A stretch of DNA of 64,000 nt from Bacteroidota bacterium (GCA_030682385.1 JAUXOG010000043.1:1-64000); one strand, 5' to 3'; positions 39,909-50,634 are shown, counted from the first letter of the stretch. The notes: a model not told the origin generated them from the sequence alone. Made by a program: numbers and translations.

Positions 39909-41122
39909 AGAGTTCGAAAAAATATAACTATGCCGACCTTCCAACGCTACTGTGTGTGTTGGTATTATTAGCTTTCGGAGTTCTTGTGGTTTACACCGCT
40001 TCGTCAACGTGGGCTGCCAAAAAATTTGAGGATAGCGAACATCTGCTGAACGAACATGTTTGGAAAGTTCTCATAGCGGTAGGATGTATTTTTTTGGGAA
40101 TGAATGTAGATTATAAAAAATATCAAAAATATACAAAGCCGGCAATGTTTGTTGCGATAGGGCTGTTGTTAGCGTTGTTGATTTTAAAAAATGAAGTGAA
40201 GGGAACATACCGTTTTCTCGATTTTGGTTTTCTAACTTTCCAGCCTTCTGAGATTGCAAAATTTGCACTTGTTCTGCATTTATCGGCTTTGATTGCAGCA
40301 AAGGAGGAGGCAATTCTAAAATTCAAAAACGGATTTGCGACTCTCTTGTTTTGGATAGTTTTAATCGCATTGCTCGTAATGTTGCAGCCAAATTTTAGTA
40401 TGGGTGCGATGATATTGCTGACCGGTTTCATAATCATGTATTTAAGCGGAGTAAGATTAAAGCATTTGGTATTAACTATAGTTCCGATGATACCGCTTGT
40501 TATCTCGTATTTATTTTTAGCCAAATATCGTTCAAATCGAATTGGATTGTATATAGATAACCTTGAAGCTTTAATAAAAGTTGATATCGCTACTATTAAA
40601 GCAGTCATTAATGAAGCTGTTATTAAATCTACCGGTAACGCATTAGGACAATTATGGCAGGGAATTCTTGCCTTCGGAAATGGCGGACTTATCGGTGTTG
40701 GATTAGGAAACAGCCGGCAGCGCGACTTTTTTGTTCCCGAAGCGCACGGCGATTTTATTTTTTCTATCGTCGGCGAAGAATACGGCTTAATCGGAACAGT
40801 TCTTTTTATGATTTTATTTATGGTGATTTTTTTACGAGGATACAAAATTGCAAAATATACACAGGATGCTTTTGGAAAATATCTTGCCCTAAGCATTACT
40901 GTGCTGATAACATCGTACGCATTTGTTAATGCCGGTGTTACTTTGGGCATATTACCTGTAACCGGTTTGCCGATGCCATTTGTAAGTTATGGCGGAACCT
41001 CGATTATCATTTCTGCTTATGCAATCGGAGTTTTACTGAATATCTCCAAACAAACAGATATGCATCCTAAACAAACGCGTATCCCGGTCGTCGGAACTGT
41101 GAACGCTGAAGGACGGGTGTAA
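39905..41122 (+). CDS. ftsW: Lipid II flippase/glycosyltransferase FtsW (SEDS family)
   Basis: 10-TM SEDS protein, PVTGLPMPFVSYGGTSIIISAYAIGVLLNISKQT. Confidence 0.95.
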   Translation: MKSSKKYNYADLPTLLCVLVLLAFGVLVVYTASSTWAAKKFEDSEHLLNEHVWKVLIAVGCIFLGMNVDYKKYQKYTKPAMFVAIGLLLALLILKNEVKGTYRFLDFGFLTFQPSEIAKFALVLHLSALIAAKEEAILKFKNGFATLLFWIVLIALLVMLQPNFSMGAMILLTGFIIMYLSGVRLKHLVLTIVPMIPLVISYLFLAKYRSNRIGLYIDNLEALIKVDIATIKAVINEAVIKSTGNALGQLWQGILAFGNGGLIGVGLGNSRQRDFFVPEAHGDFIFSIVGEEYGLIGTVLFMILFMVIFLRGYKIAKYTQDAFGKYLALSITVLITSYAFVNAGVTLGILPVTGLPMPFVSYGGTSIIISAYAIGVLLNISKQTDMHPKQTRIPVVGTVNAEGRV

Positions 41123-41123
41123 G

Positions 41124-42242
41124 TTGAAAGTTCAAAATCAAATACGAAAATATTTATTTGCTGGCGGCGGAACAGGCGGGCACCTTTTCCCGGCTCTGGC
41201 AATTGCAGATGAACTTAAGAAACTTGATGCCGATGCAGAATTCCTTTTTGTCGGAACAAAAAATAAAATTGAAGCTCGCGTCGTTCCGCAGCGTGGTTAT
41301 CTTTTTGAAACGATTTGGATCAGCGGCTTTCAACGAAGTTTACAATTACAAAATTTATTATTTCCATTTAAAGTAATTATTTCATTGTTGCAATCTTTTA
41401 ACATAATCAATCAATATAAACCATCAATCGTAATCGGCACCGGCGGTTATGTATGCGGACCGATATTATTAGCCGCTTCGTTCGCTGGATTCAAAACAGT
41501 TCTTCATGAATCGAACAGCTTCCCCGGCGCCGTTACACGCTTTTTATCGAAGAGGATGACGAAAGTTTTTATAACATTCGATGCTACAAAAAAATGGCTG
41601 AAGCTTTCAAACAACATCGAACTTACTGGAAATCCAACTCGTAACGAATTAGAGGCGGTCTCGAAATCCGACGGGTTGAAATATTTCGGTTTTACCGATT
41701 CTAGAAAAACTCTCCTCGTATTTGGTGGAAGTTTGGGTGCGGCATCCATCAACAATGCACTACTGAGTATGATAAGAACTTTTCTAAATTCTAATATTCA
41801 GATAATCTGGCAGACAGGTGAGAGCGATTTCGAAAGAGTTACCTCCAGATTAAACGAACTGTCAATCAACAGCACTGATGGAATTTGGATTGGAAAGTTT
41901 ATTGATAAAATGGAGTATGCTTACGCATCGGCTGATGTTATCTTGAGTCGGGCAGGTGCCACAACTTTAGCAGAAATTACGCGGCTTGGTAAAGCGGCTA
42001 TATTAGTTCCGTATCCGCATGCTGCGGCTGATCATCAAACCATAAATGCAAAAACTCTTGAAGAAGCTGGCGCTGCTTTGGTGATACGGGATTCTGCTCT
42101 GATGAGCGAAGCTGAAAAATCAATTCTCGCACTGATGAATAACGATCAGTTACGAAGTGAGATGAGTAAAAAAAGTTTAGCATTAGGAAAACCTGATGCC
42201 GGAAAAATTATCGCATCTAAAATTCATAAAATGGTGAACTGA
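41124..42242 (+). CDS. murG: Undecaprenyl-PP-MurNAc-pentapeptide GlcNAc transferase
   Basis: FAGGGTGGHLFPALAIADEL, SRAGATTLAEI; TTG start. Confidence 0.96.
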   Translation: MKVQNQIRKYLFAGGGTGGHLFPALAIADELKKLDADAEFLFVGTKNKIEARVVPQRGYLFETIWISGFQRSLQLQNLLFPFKVIISLLQSFNIINQYKPSIVIGTGGYVCGPILLAASFAGFKTVLHESNSFPGAVTRFLSKRMTKVFITFDATKKWLKLSNNIELTGNPTRNELEAVSKSDGLKYFGFTDSRKTLLVFGGSLGAASINNALLSMIRTFLNSNIQIIWQTGESDFERVTSRLNELSINSTDGIWIGKFIDKMEYAYASADVILSRAGATTLAEITRLGKAAILVPYPHAAADHQTINAKTLEEAGAALVIRDSALMSEAEKSILALMNNDQLRSEMSKKSLALGKPDAGKIIASKIHKMVN

Positions 42243-42243
42243 T

Positions 42244-42738
42244 ATGGAAAAAGCATTTAAATACAAACTCGATTTCTACTACCAGCAAGCATTAATTTAT
42301 TTAATAACTTTGATTTTATATGTCGGCTTGAAGGGTAGTTTTATAGAAGATTCTTTTTCACTCGTTTTCAAAGATCCTATTATATACATAATATTATTTT
42401 TTGTATTAGGATCGTTCATAATATTACTATTGAATGTTATCCGTAAACGCAGATTGATAATTGCTGAGGATAAAATAATTTTTTCTCACAAATTTCACCA
42501 GCATGAAGTGAACTTGTCCGATATTGAATGGATATACATCGGACGGGAAAGGTCGGTAAAAACTGCCGGCAGATCGCAGATGATCGTGTTTAAGCTAAAA
42601 GGTCGGTTGCGCTTGTATCGCATTCGACTTGGAAGATACGAACATCAAAAAGAACTGCTTCAATTATTAAATGAACGAGTAAAACAAATCCCGCATAAAA
42701 AACATTGGCGGGATACTATAAAACCTTATTACAGATAA
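42244..42738 (+). CDS. Two-TM membrane protein inside the dcw cluster
   Basis: 164 aa, two TM then cytoplasmic PH-like domain (IIAEDKIIFSHKFHQHEVNLSDIEWIYIGRER); between murG and murC. Confidence 0.6.
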   Translation: MEKAFKYKLDFYYQQALIYLITLILYVGLKGSFIEDSFSLVFKDPIIYIILFFVLGSFIILLLNVIRKRRLIIAEDKIIFSHKFHQHEVNLSDIEWIYIGRERSVKTAGRSQMIVFKLKGRLRLYRIRLGRYEHQKELLQLLNERVKQIPHKKHWRDTIKPYYR

Positions 42739-42742
42739 GAAT

Positions 42743-44128
42743 ATGTTTTCATCAATTAAAAAAATTCATTTTGTGGGAATTGGCGGCATAGGAATGAGCG
42801 GTATTGCCGAAATTCTGCTCGACCAAAATTTCAAAGTCAGCGGCTCCGATAAGGCGTTGAGTGAAATTACCGAAAGGTTGGTTGAACTTGGTGCGGAAAT
42901 TTTCGAAAATCACTCCGCCTCAAACATCAAAGATGATGTAGATGCACTCGTTTATTCTTCTGCGGTGCCGCCCGAGAATCCTGAAGTCGTTGAAGCAAAA
43001 CGGAGAAAAATTCCAATCATCCGTCGTTCTGAAATGCTCGCGGAAGTAATGCGTCTGAAATACGGAATCGGTATTGCGGGCACACACGGTAAAACTACTA
43101 CAACCTCAATGGTAAGTTTAGTTTTATTGGAAGGCGGATTAGACCCGACTGTAATTGTGGGTGGTCGTCTTGACGGATTCGGCGGATCGAATGCGCGGCT
43201 CGGCAAAGGTGAATTCATCGTAGTAGAAGCGGACGAATTCGACCGGTCGTTTCTCTCGATTACTCCAACAATTGCTGTCCTCACCACACTTGAGACCGAC
43301 CATCTCGATTGTTACCGCGACCTTGAGGATATAAAAAGTGCCTTCGTTCAGTTTGTAAATAAAGTTCCTTTTTATGGTTTCGTTGTTTTGTGTTTGGACG
43401 AACCGGCATTACAAGAAATTATGTCGCAATTATCCCAAAAGAAAATTATTACTTACGGTTTAAACCCGCAAGCTGATATACAAGCGGTTGATATAAAATT
43501 CGAAAAAGATAAATCTGAATTTACATTGCTGAAAGATCGGAACGAACTCGGACGAGTAGTTTTGAAAAGTCCCGGTGTTCACAATGTTCAAAATGCATTG
43601 GCAGCAATTAGTGTAGGAATTGAACTTGGAATTACTTTCGAAAAAATAAAAGCAGGCATCGAAAAATTTACAGGTGTTTACCGCCGGTGGGAAAAGAAAG
43701 GTGAAATAAACGGCATCAGTGTTTACGATGATTATGCACATCATCCCACAGAAAGCAGGGCAACACTTGCGGGCGCCAAACAAGGCTGGCGGCGACGTAT
43801 TGTTTGCGTGTTTCAACCGCATCTTTACTCGCGCACGCGCGATTTCTATGAAGAATTCGGTAAATCGTTTTTGTTATCCGATGTTTTGGTTGTTACCGAT
43901 GTTTATCCTGCTCGCGAAGAACCAATTCAAGGTGTTTCGGGCGAACTTATTACTAATGCAGCGAAGCAATTCGGGCATAAAGATGTTCATTATGTTCCAA
44001 ATAAAACCGATGTGCCCAACTATCTGATGAAAATTGTAAAACCGGGCGATATAGTTATTACTATGGGCGCCGGCGACATCTACAAATACGGCAACGAATT
44101 TTTGAACAAATTAAAATCGGTGAATTAA
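42743..44128 (+). CDS. murC: UDP-N-acetylmuramate--L-alanine ligase
   Basis: IHFVGIGGIGMSGIAEILL, GIAGTHGKTTTTSMV, YDDYAHHPTE. Confidence 0.97.
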   Translation: MFSSIKKIHFVGIGGIGMSGIAEILLDQNFKVSGSDKALSEITERLVELGAEIFENHSASNIKDDVDALVYSSAVPPENPEVVEAKRRKIPIIRRSEMLAEVMRLKYGIGIAGTHGKTTTTSMVSLVLLEGGLDPTVIVGGRLDGFGGSNARLGKGEFIVVEADEFDRSFLSITPTIAVLTTLETDHLDCYRDLEDIKSAFVQFVNKVPFYGFVVLCLDEPALQEIMSQLSQKKIITYGLNPQADIQAVDIKFEKDKSEFTLLKDRNELGRVVLKSPGVHNVQNALAAISVGIELGITFEKIKAGIEKFTGVYRRWEKKGEINGISVYDDYAHHPTESRATLAGAKQGWRRRIVCVFQPHLYSRTRDFYEEFGKSFLLSDVLVVTDVYPAREEPIQGVSGELITNAAKQFGHKDVHYVPNKTDVPNYLMKIVKPGDIVITMGAGDIYKYGNEFLNKLKSVN

Positions 44129-44132
44129 TTTT

Positions 44133-45047
44133 GTGATTTCAATTGATGAAATAAAAAACTTCTTTCAAGGCAGCATTCTTGTAAACGAGCCGATGAGTAA
44201 ATACACATCTATGCGCGTTGGCGGTCCGGCTGATTTACTGATTACGCCTGCCAATAAAGAAGATGCTGTGAATTTAATTACTTATTTGCAAAAAAATATC
44301 ATCGATTATATCGTAATGGGCAACGGCACGAATTTGTTAGTCAGCGATACCGGTGTGCGTAGTGTTGTAGTAAATTTTTCATCCGGACTGAATCAAATTA
44401 AAATCGAAAATAATTTAGTTAAAGCAGAAGCCGGAATTATTCTGGCGCGGTTCGTCGATTTTTGTATCCGCCATAGCCGCAGCGGTGTCGAAAAATTAGC
44501 CGGCATACCCGGAACAATCGGCGGTGCTATACTAATGAACGCAGGTGCTTACGGCTCGCAAATATCCGATTTTATATACGAAATCGAAATTGTTAAAGAC
44601 GGGCAGTTGCAAAAAATAAAAAAAGAAGATGCGAATTTCGGTTATCGCACTTCTGGTTTTGCAAACTCAGCAATAATCGGTGCATCGTTTGATTTGCCCG
44701 AAGGAAAAATAGATGAATTGATGCGGACGAAGACTGATTACCTGCAACGCCGTAACCAGTCGCAGCCGCTGAATTTTCCGAATTCAGGCAGCATTTTTAA
44801 AAATCCTGAAGGTAATTATGCCGCTAAATTGATTGAAGAAGCGGGTTTGAAAGGTACGCGTCTCGGTGCCGCTCAGATTTCTGAAAAGCACGGAAATTTT
44901 ATTGTTAATCTTTGCGACTGTTCGGCTAACGATATTATTCAATTGATTAACATCGTACGAAAAACTGTTTACTCAAAAAATAAAATAAAATTAATTCCTG
45001 AAATCAAACTTGTCGGTTTTAATAACGAAGTGCTCGATGAATTCTAA
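44133..45047 (+). CDS. murB: UDP-N-acetylenolpyruvoylglucosamine reductase
   Basis: YTSMRVGGPADLLI, GNGTNLLVSD, GIPGTIGGAILMNAGAYG, PNSGSIFKNP. Confidence 0.96.
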   Translation: MISIDEIKNFFQGSILVNEPMSKYTSMRVGGPADLLITPANKEDAVNLITYLQKNIIDYIVMGNGTNLLVSDTGVRSVVVNFSSGLNQIKIENNLVKAEAGIILARFVDFCIRHSRSGVEKLAGIPGTIGGAILMNAGAYGSQISDFIYEIEIVKDGQLQKIKKEDANFGYRTSGFANSAIIGASFDLPEGKIDELMRTKTDYLQRRNQSQPLNFPNSGSIFKNPEGNYAAKLIEEAGLKGTRLGAAQISEKHGNFIVNLCDCSANDIIQLINIVRKTVYSKNKIKLIPEIKLVGFNNEVLDEF

Positions 45048-45815
45048 ATGACACTGAAAACTACATACTTAATCTTTTTTGTGTTGATAACAATTATGTT
45101 TCTGCTCTTGTGCGGATTTGCTAACCAATGGAAGCAAATTATTGTAGTAGAAAAAGTAGAAGTGCAGGGTATATATATTCTTCCTGAAAGAGATGTTGTA
45201 AAATTAGCTGCTGTCAGATTCGGTAATCCGATTTTTGAAATTAATCTCGACAGCATACGAACAGGGCTTTTGCGTAATGAATACGTTGAAGAAGCAAATA
45301 TCAGCAGGAGCTTTTCGGGAACACTGCATATTGCAATTCGTGAACGGAAACCGATCGGTTCGTTGATGTTCAATAAAATGTGGTACGTTGATGATAATGG
45401 TACTTTGTTGAGTAAAATTCCCGCGAGTGTGGTTCTCGACCTTCCAATAATTTCAGGAGTGAAGCTAGAACCGGAAAAAATTAAAGGGGGAACAGTAATT
45501 TCTAATACCGATGTTCAAACGGCGATTTCAATATTATCGGAAGTAATGAAAATTGATGACGATTTGTATTTCTTAATTTCTGAAATAGATCTCAATTACG
45601 GAAAAGACATCATAATTCATTCGGCAGATTATGGTGTGCCGATAAATTTAGGACGCGGTAACTACAGTCATAAGTTGAAATTGCTTTCAGCTTTTTGGCA
45701 GAAGTATGTTGTTACACGCGGTTCACAAAATTTAGAGTCGGTAGATGTGCGTTTTAAAAATCAACTTGTCGTCAAATGGAAAGAAGAACACAAAGCAAAA
45801 GATAGAACGATATAA
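45048..45815 (+). CDS. ftsQ: Cell division protein FtsQ (POTRA domain)
   Basis: N-terminal TM, VEKVEVQGIYILPERDVVKLA POTRA, position between murB and ftsA. Confidence 0.85.
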   Translation: MTLKTTYLIFFVLITIMFLLLCGFANQWKQIIVVEKVEVQGIYILPERDVVKLAAVRFGNPIFEINLDSIRTGLLRNEYVEEANISRSFSGTLHIAIRERKPIGSLMFNKMWYVDDNGTLLSKIPASVVLDLPIISGVKLEPEKIKGGTVISNTDVQTAISILSEVMKIDDDLYFLISEIDLNYGKDIIIHSADYGVPINLGRGNYSHKLKLLSAFWQKYVVTRGSQNLESVDVRFKNQLVVKWKEEHKAKDRTI

Positions 45816-45826
45816 AAAGGAATAAA

Positions 45827-47062
45827 ATGGAGAATGAAATTTTAGTAGGACTTGATATTGGCACAACAAAAGTTTGTGCGGTTGTAGCAAAAATTGATGA
45901 GCAATCGAATATAAATATTTTAGGTGTCGGCTTAAGTCCGTCCGACGGATTGACGCGTGGGGTTGTAACTAATATTGAAAAAACAGTCCGTTCGATTAAC
46001 AGTGCAGTAGCTGAAGCTGAGACGAGATCGGGTATTCAAATTCAATCAGTGATTGCAGGAATAGCCGGCGAGCATATACAAAGTTTTCAAAGCCGTGGTG
46101 TAATTGCAATAAGCAATCCCGAAAACGATATAACTAAAGCTGATGTCGATCGCTTGATCGAAGATACAAAGCGTGTTGCCCTTCCTTCCGATCGAAAAAT
46201 TATACACGTTATCCCACAAGAGTTTATTATCGATGGACAAGATGGTGTGAAGGATCCGGTCGGGATGTCGGGTGTTCGGTTAGAAGCAAATGTACATATT
46301 ATTACCGGTTTGATTTCGGCAGCTCAAAATATACACAAATGTGTTGAACGAGCCGGACTTCAAATTTATGATATGGTACTTGAACCGCTTGCTTCAAGTT
46401 ATGCCGTTTTAGATGATGAAGAAAAAGAAGTCGGTGTTGCTTTGTTAGATATAGGTGGCGGAACAACCGACCTTGCAGTATTCGAGGATAAAACGATTCG
46501 CCACACTGCTGTAATTCCCATTGCGGGTAATCAGGTTACAAACGACCTGCGTAAAGTGCTTGGAATTTTAACCGAGCAAGCAGAGAAGTTGAAATGCCAG
46601 AATGGTTTTGCTTACCTACCAAGTGTGGTTGATGATGGTCCAATAATTCTTCCCGGCATCGGCGGCAGACCACCGTTAGAAGTGGATAAGCGACTTGTTG
46701 CACAAATAATTCAGCCACGAATGGAAGAGATATTAGAGATTGCTTTATTGGAAATTAAACGATCAGGATCATCGAAACATTTAGGTGCAGGTATTGTACT
46801 GACCGGTGGCGGTTCGCTGATAAAAGGTACCGCAGAATTAGCAAAAGAAGTTTTAGGAATGCCTGTAAAAATTGGAATCCCATCAGGATTTAAAGCCGGT
46901 TTAGTTCGTGAGGTTGAAAATCCGATATATGCTACAAGTGTGGGTTTAGTTTTGTACGGCTTGCGAAATCGTGCACTCCGCTTATCCGGACGGAATGGAA
47001 AGAAAAAAGGTTCAGTAAAAAAAGTTTACGAATTTATGAAAGACTGGTATAAGAATATTTAA
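45827..47062 (+). CDS. ftsA: Cell division protein FtsA
   Basis: VGLDIGTTKVCAVVA, LDIGGGTTDLAVF, ILTGGGSLIKG, C-terminal amphipathic helix. Confidence 0.97.
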   Translation: MENEILVGLDIGTTKVCAVVAKIDEQSNINILGVGLSPSDGLTRGVVTNIEKTVRSINSAVAEAETRSGIQIQSVIAGIAGEHIQSFQSRGVIAISNPENDITKADVDRLIEDTKRVALPSDRKIIHVIPQEFIIDGQDGVKDPVGMSGVRLEANVHIITGLISAAQNIHKCVERAGLQIYDMVLEPLASSYAVLDDEEKEVGVALLDIGGGTTDLAVFEDKTIRHTAVIPIAGNQVTNDLRKVLGILTEQAEKLKCQNGFAYLPSVVDDGPIILPGIGGRPPLEVDKRLVAQIIQPRMEEILEIALLEIKRSGSSKHLGAGIVLTGGGSLIKGTAELAKEVLGMPVKIGIPSGFKAGLVREVENPIYATSVGLVLYGLRNRALRLSGRNGKKKGSVKKVYEFMKDWYKNI

Positions 47063-47101
47063 TTAATTAATTTTTTCAAAACAAAATAAGGAGATACTGA
47101 G

Positions 47102-48277
47102 ATGATAGAACTCGATTATAATTTTGACCGTGGTGCAAAAATCCGCGTCGTCGGTGTAGGCGGCGGCGGTGGAAATGCGATCAACAGTATGATTGATATG
47201 GGCTTGAATGGTGTAGATTTTTTTGTAATCAACACCGATTTACAAGCACTTGAAAGAAGCAAGGCACCCAACAAAATCCAAGTCGGAAAAAACCTGACTC
47301 GCGGTTTAGGCGCCGGAGCTGATCCCCAAACCGGTATGCGTGCAGTAGAAGAAGACAGAGACGAGTTAGCACGGGCATTAGCCGGAAGCGATATGGTATT
47401 TGTTACAGCCGGAATGGGCGGCGGCACAGGTACAGGTGGTGCGCCAATCGTTGCCAACATTGCCAAAAGTATAAATGCGTTAGTAGTCGGAATCGTTACT
47501 AAACCGTTCAATGTCGAAGGTAAGCATCGTATGGCAAATGCTGATGCCGGTCTCGAAGAACTGAAAAAGCATGTTGATACACTCATCATAATTCCAAATC
47601 AAAAATTAATTTCAATAGTTGACAGAGATACGCCGCTTACCGCAGCTTTCAATAAAGCCAACGAGGTGTTATATAATGCAACCCGCGGTATCTCCGATAT
47701 CATAACTGTTCCCGGTTATGTTAACCGTGATTTTGCCGACATCAGAACAATTATGAAGGAAGCAGGCGATGCTTTAATGGGTACGGGCAGAGCTAGCGGC
47801 GAAAATCGTGCAGTCGAGGCAGCTCACGCAGCAATTTCAAGTCCTTTACTCGATGGTGTGTCTATCGCAGGTGCACAAGGTGTGCTTGTTAATGTTTGCG
47901 GCGGTCCAAATATGTCGCTGGTCGAAGCCGATGAAGCAGTTCAAGTAATTCACGATGCTGCCGGTGAAGATGCTAACATCATTATGGGATATGTTGTAGA
48001 TGAATCTTTTGGCGACGATATAATGGTTACAGTTATCGCTACCGGTTTTAACCGACGCGGCATAGGTTCTGTCCGTCCTGTCAAAAGAGATATTAAGATT
48101 GTCGAAAGAATTCCGGCAGGGATACAAGACATCAGAACTTTAGATGAACCGACAATAATCAGAAAAGGTATTGATATACATTCCCAGATTCATAAATCGT
48201 ACATCATCGAGGATCAGGAACGGATATTCAAAACCGATTCAAGCAAACCGGCATTTTTAAGAAAAATTATGGATTAG
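47102..48277 (+). CDS. ftsZ: Cell division protein FtsZ
   Basis: GVGGGGGNAINSM, GMGGGTGTGGAP, C-terminal peptide KPAFLRKIMD. Confidence 0.98.
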   Translation: MIELDYNFDRGAKIRVVGVGGGGGNAINSMIDMGLNGVDFFVINTDLQALERSKAPNKIQVGKNLTRGLGAGADPQTGMRAVEEDRDELARALAGSDMVFVTAGMGGGTGTGGAPIVANIAKSINALVVGIVTKPFNVEGKHRMANADAGLEELKKHVDTLIIIPNQKLISIVDRDTPLTAAFNKANEVLYNATRGISDIITVPGYVNRDFADIRTIMKEAGDALMGTGRASGENRAVEAAHAAISSPLLDGVSIAGAQGVLVNVCGGPNMSLVEADEAVQVIHDAAGEDANIIMGYVVDESFGDDIMVTVIATGFNRRGIGSVRPVKRDIKIVERIPAGIQDIRTLDEPTIIRKGIDIHSQIHKSYIIEDQERIFKTDSSKPAFLRKIMD

Positions 48278-48337
48278 AAGGAAAATAAAATAAGCTACAC
48301 CTAAATAAAATATCATTAACTAATTACAAAGGTTCTT

Positions 48338-50605
48338 ATGAAGCAATGTTTTGTATTAGCTGTAATTTTAGGATTTCTTTTTACATTCGCAGTATTTGCC
48401 CAGCAATTAGAAATCCATCATATCAACGTAGGACAGGCAGATGCAACGTTGATCAAATCACCAACAGGTATTACGGTCTTAATTGATGGTGGTAATACTG
48501 GAAATGGAACAAATATAATTCGACCATATTTAACTTCACTCGGTATTACGTATCTCAATTATGTAATATGTTCACATTATCATGCAGACCACATAGGTGG
48601 TTTGGATGAAGTGATAAATGGAATGGGCGCTTCTAACATCGGTGCAGTATATGACAGAGGACGAGATGCACCACTGCCTACTACAGTCGCATTTACTGAT
48701 TATGAAATTGCTGCTAATTCAACCGGTCGCCGATATAAAGTTGCACTCGGTCAAGTACTCGATCTTGGCGGGGGGTTAACAATGAAATGCGTAGCTACCG
48801 ATGGTGAAGTATTAAATTTCGGAGTTGTACCCGGTGCTACAGGGAGTGAAAACGATTTAAGTATTGGCTGGCTGCTTAACTTTAATACGTTCCAATACTT
48901 TACCGGAGGAGATTTAGGCGGTGAATCCACTTCCTATGCCGACAACGAAACTCCTCTCGCACCTCAAGTAGGTGATGTTGACGCATTTAAAATCAATCAT
49001 CACGGAAGTCAGTACAGCACAAACCAGACATTTGTTAACACGCTGCAACCGGAAGTTGGAATAATACCGGTAGGCACTAACACATACGGCCATCCAACAC
49101 AAATAGTTCTTGACCGTCTTGACGTTGCAAATTGTTATATCTATCAAACTGCTACTGGTTCAGGCGGAACAATCCCATCGGGTGCAGGAGTTGTAGCTAA
49201 TAATCATGTTATTTTAAAAACTTCAGGTACAAGCTATACCGTAACGTATGGTACAACTACTCATTCATATACGGGTGATGGTGGTTCAGGGGATGTAACG
49301 CCTCCGGTAATTTCGGGCGTCAATGCCTCATCAATTACTTCAACAGGCGCGACGATTAACTGGATAACAGACGAAGCATCCAATTCTGTTGTGGAGTATG
49401 GCTTAACAACTTCTTATGGTTCATCGTCGTCAAATGCGACTATGGTTACAAGTCACAGTATTACTTTAACAGGTCTAAGCGCAAGTACAATATATCATTA
49501 TCGGGTAAAATCAACGGATGCTGCTAACAACACTGCTACATCAGTCGATTATACATTCACAACGCTGAGTAACGATGTAACACCACCTATAATCTCGAGT
49601 GTTCAAGTAATTAACCTTACTACAACAGGTGCCACAATTAACTGGACAACTGATGAAGCATCCAATTCTGTTGTTGAGTATGGATTAACAACATCTTATG
49701 GCTCATCAACAACAGATGCAAGCATGGTAACGAGCCACAGTGTTACACTTAGCGGACTTTCTGCCGGGGCGGTTTATCACTACCGTGTAAAATCTACTGA
49801 TGCTGCCGGCAATACTACAACCGATGTTGATCACTCATTCCAAACCGGCGCTCCTTATACTTATGTCGCATCCGCAACAACGATTACGAGCGGAAGTCTC
49901 AGTTCCGGAACTTACTCAAACCTCGCAACTAATAATGCAAGTTATTATGTATTAAATTCTACAACAACTGGAACAAGAATAACCGATTGGTATGGAAGTG
50001 TAACTATTGCTCAGGTACCATCTTCTATTTCTAAACTCACCGTAACCTATGACGGAAAGTATTCGCGAACCACAACCCAAACACTTCATTTGTACAATTG
50101 GGCAACTTCAGCGTGGGCGCAGATTGATTCCCGTTCAGTCGGAACATCCGATGTAACGGTTACAAATGTTCAAGTATCTCCTGCAAACTATATTTCTACA
50201 TCGGGTGTAATTCGTTTACGAGTGTACGGTACGGGTGGAACGAAGAATTATACATGTTCGGGCGACTTTATGCAGTTCGTAGTGGATGCTGCCGGTTCAG
50301 TTATTTCGAAACCCGGAATTTCAGGCATAGAAAATACTCCCACCACGTTTGCGCTATACCAGAACTATCCTAATCCGTTCAATCCGGCAACAACTATCAA
50401 ATATCAGATTCCGGATGCTATGAATGTAACTTTAAATGTGTATGATATGTTAGGAAGAGAAGTTGCTACTTTAGTTAATGGATTTGTAGATGCCGGTTCT
50501 CACGAAGTTGTATGGGATGCTGCAAATTATCCGAGTGGAGTTTATGTGTATAAACTCACCATGGGTAACCATTATGAAATGAAAAAGATGTTGTTAGTCA
50601 AATAA
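48338..50605 (+). CDS. Secreted ComEC/Rec2-like metallo-beta-lactamase protein with two FN3 repeats and T9SS sorting domain
   Basis: Signal peptide; HINVGQADATLIKSPTGITVLIDGG, CSHYHADHIGGLDEV; two FN3 repeats (VTPPVISGV..., VTPPIISSV...); C-term YQNYPNPFNPATTIKYQIP...MKKMLLVK. Confidence 0.92.
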   Translation: MKQCFVLAVILGFLFTFAVFAQQLEIHHINVGQADATLIKSPTGITVLIDGGNTGNGTNIIRPYLTSLGITYLNYVICSHYHADHIGGLDEVINGMGASNIGAVYDRGRDAPLPTTVAFTDYEIAANSTGRRYKVALGQVLDLGGGLTMKCVATDGEVLNFGVVPGATGSENDLSIGWLLNFNTFQYFTGGDLGGESTSYADNETPLAPQVGDVDAFKINHHGSQYSTNQTFVNTLQPEVGIIPVGTNTYGHPTQIVLDRLDVANCYIYQTATGSGGTIPSGAGVVANNHVILKTSGTSYTVTYGTTTHSYTGDGGSGDVTPPVISGVNASSITSTGATINWITDEASNSVVEYGLTTSYGSSSSNATMVTSHSITLTGLSASTIYHYRVKSTDAANNTATSVDYTFTTLSNDVTPPIISSVQVINLTTTGATINWTTDEASNSVVEYGLTTSYGSSTTDASMVTSHSVTLSGLSAGAVYHYRVKSTDAAGNTTTDVDHSFQTGAPYTYVASATTITSGSLSSGTYSNLATNNASYYVLNSTTTGTRITDWYGSVTIAQVPSSISKLTVTYDGKYSRTTTQTLHLYNWATSAWAQIDSRSVGTSDVTVTNVQVSPANYISTSGVIRLRVYGTGGTKNYTCSGDFMQFVVDAAGSVISKPGISGIENTPTTFALYQNYPNPFNPATTIKYQIPDAMNVTLNVYDMLGREVATLVNGFVDAGSHEVVWDAANYPSGVYVYKLTMGNHYEMKKMLLVK

Positions 50606-50634
50606 TTTTCAATCTCCAAATATTGTTTAATTCG

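Noticed and set aside
40123-40950. 275-aa ORF antisense to ftsW
   Set aside because: Shadow ORF of a clearly coding SEDS gene; composition is the typical antisense Lys/Asn/Pro pattern.
47116-47589. 157-aa ORF antisense to ftsZ
   Set aside because: Pro/Ala-rich shadow of the FtsZ GTPase domain; no independent coding evidence.
47102-48277. Suspicion that FtsZ lacks the C-terminal conserved peptide because the linker is short
   Set aside because: The tail KPAFLRKIMD matches the conserved PAFLRK-type peptide.
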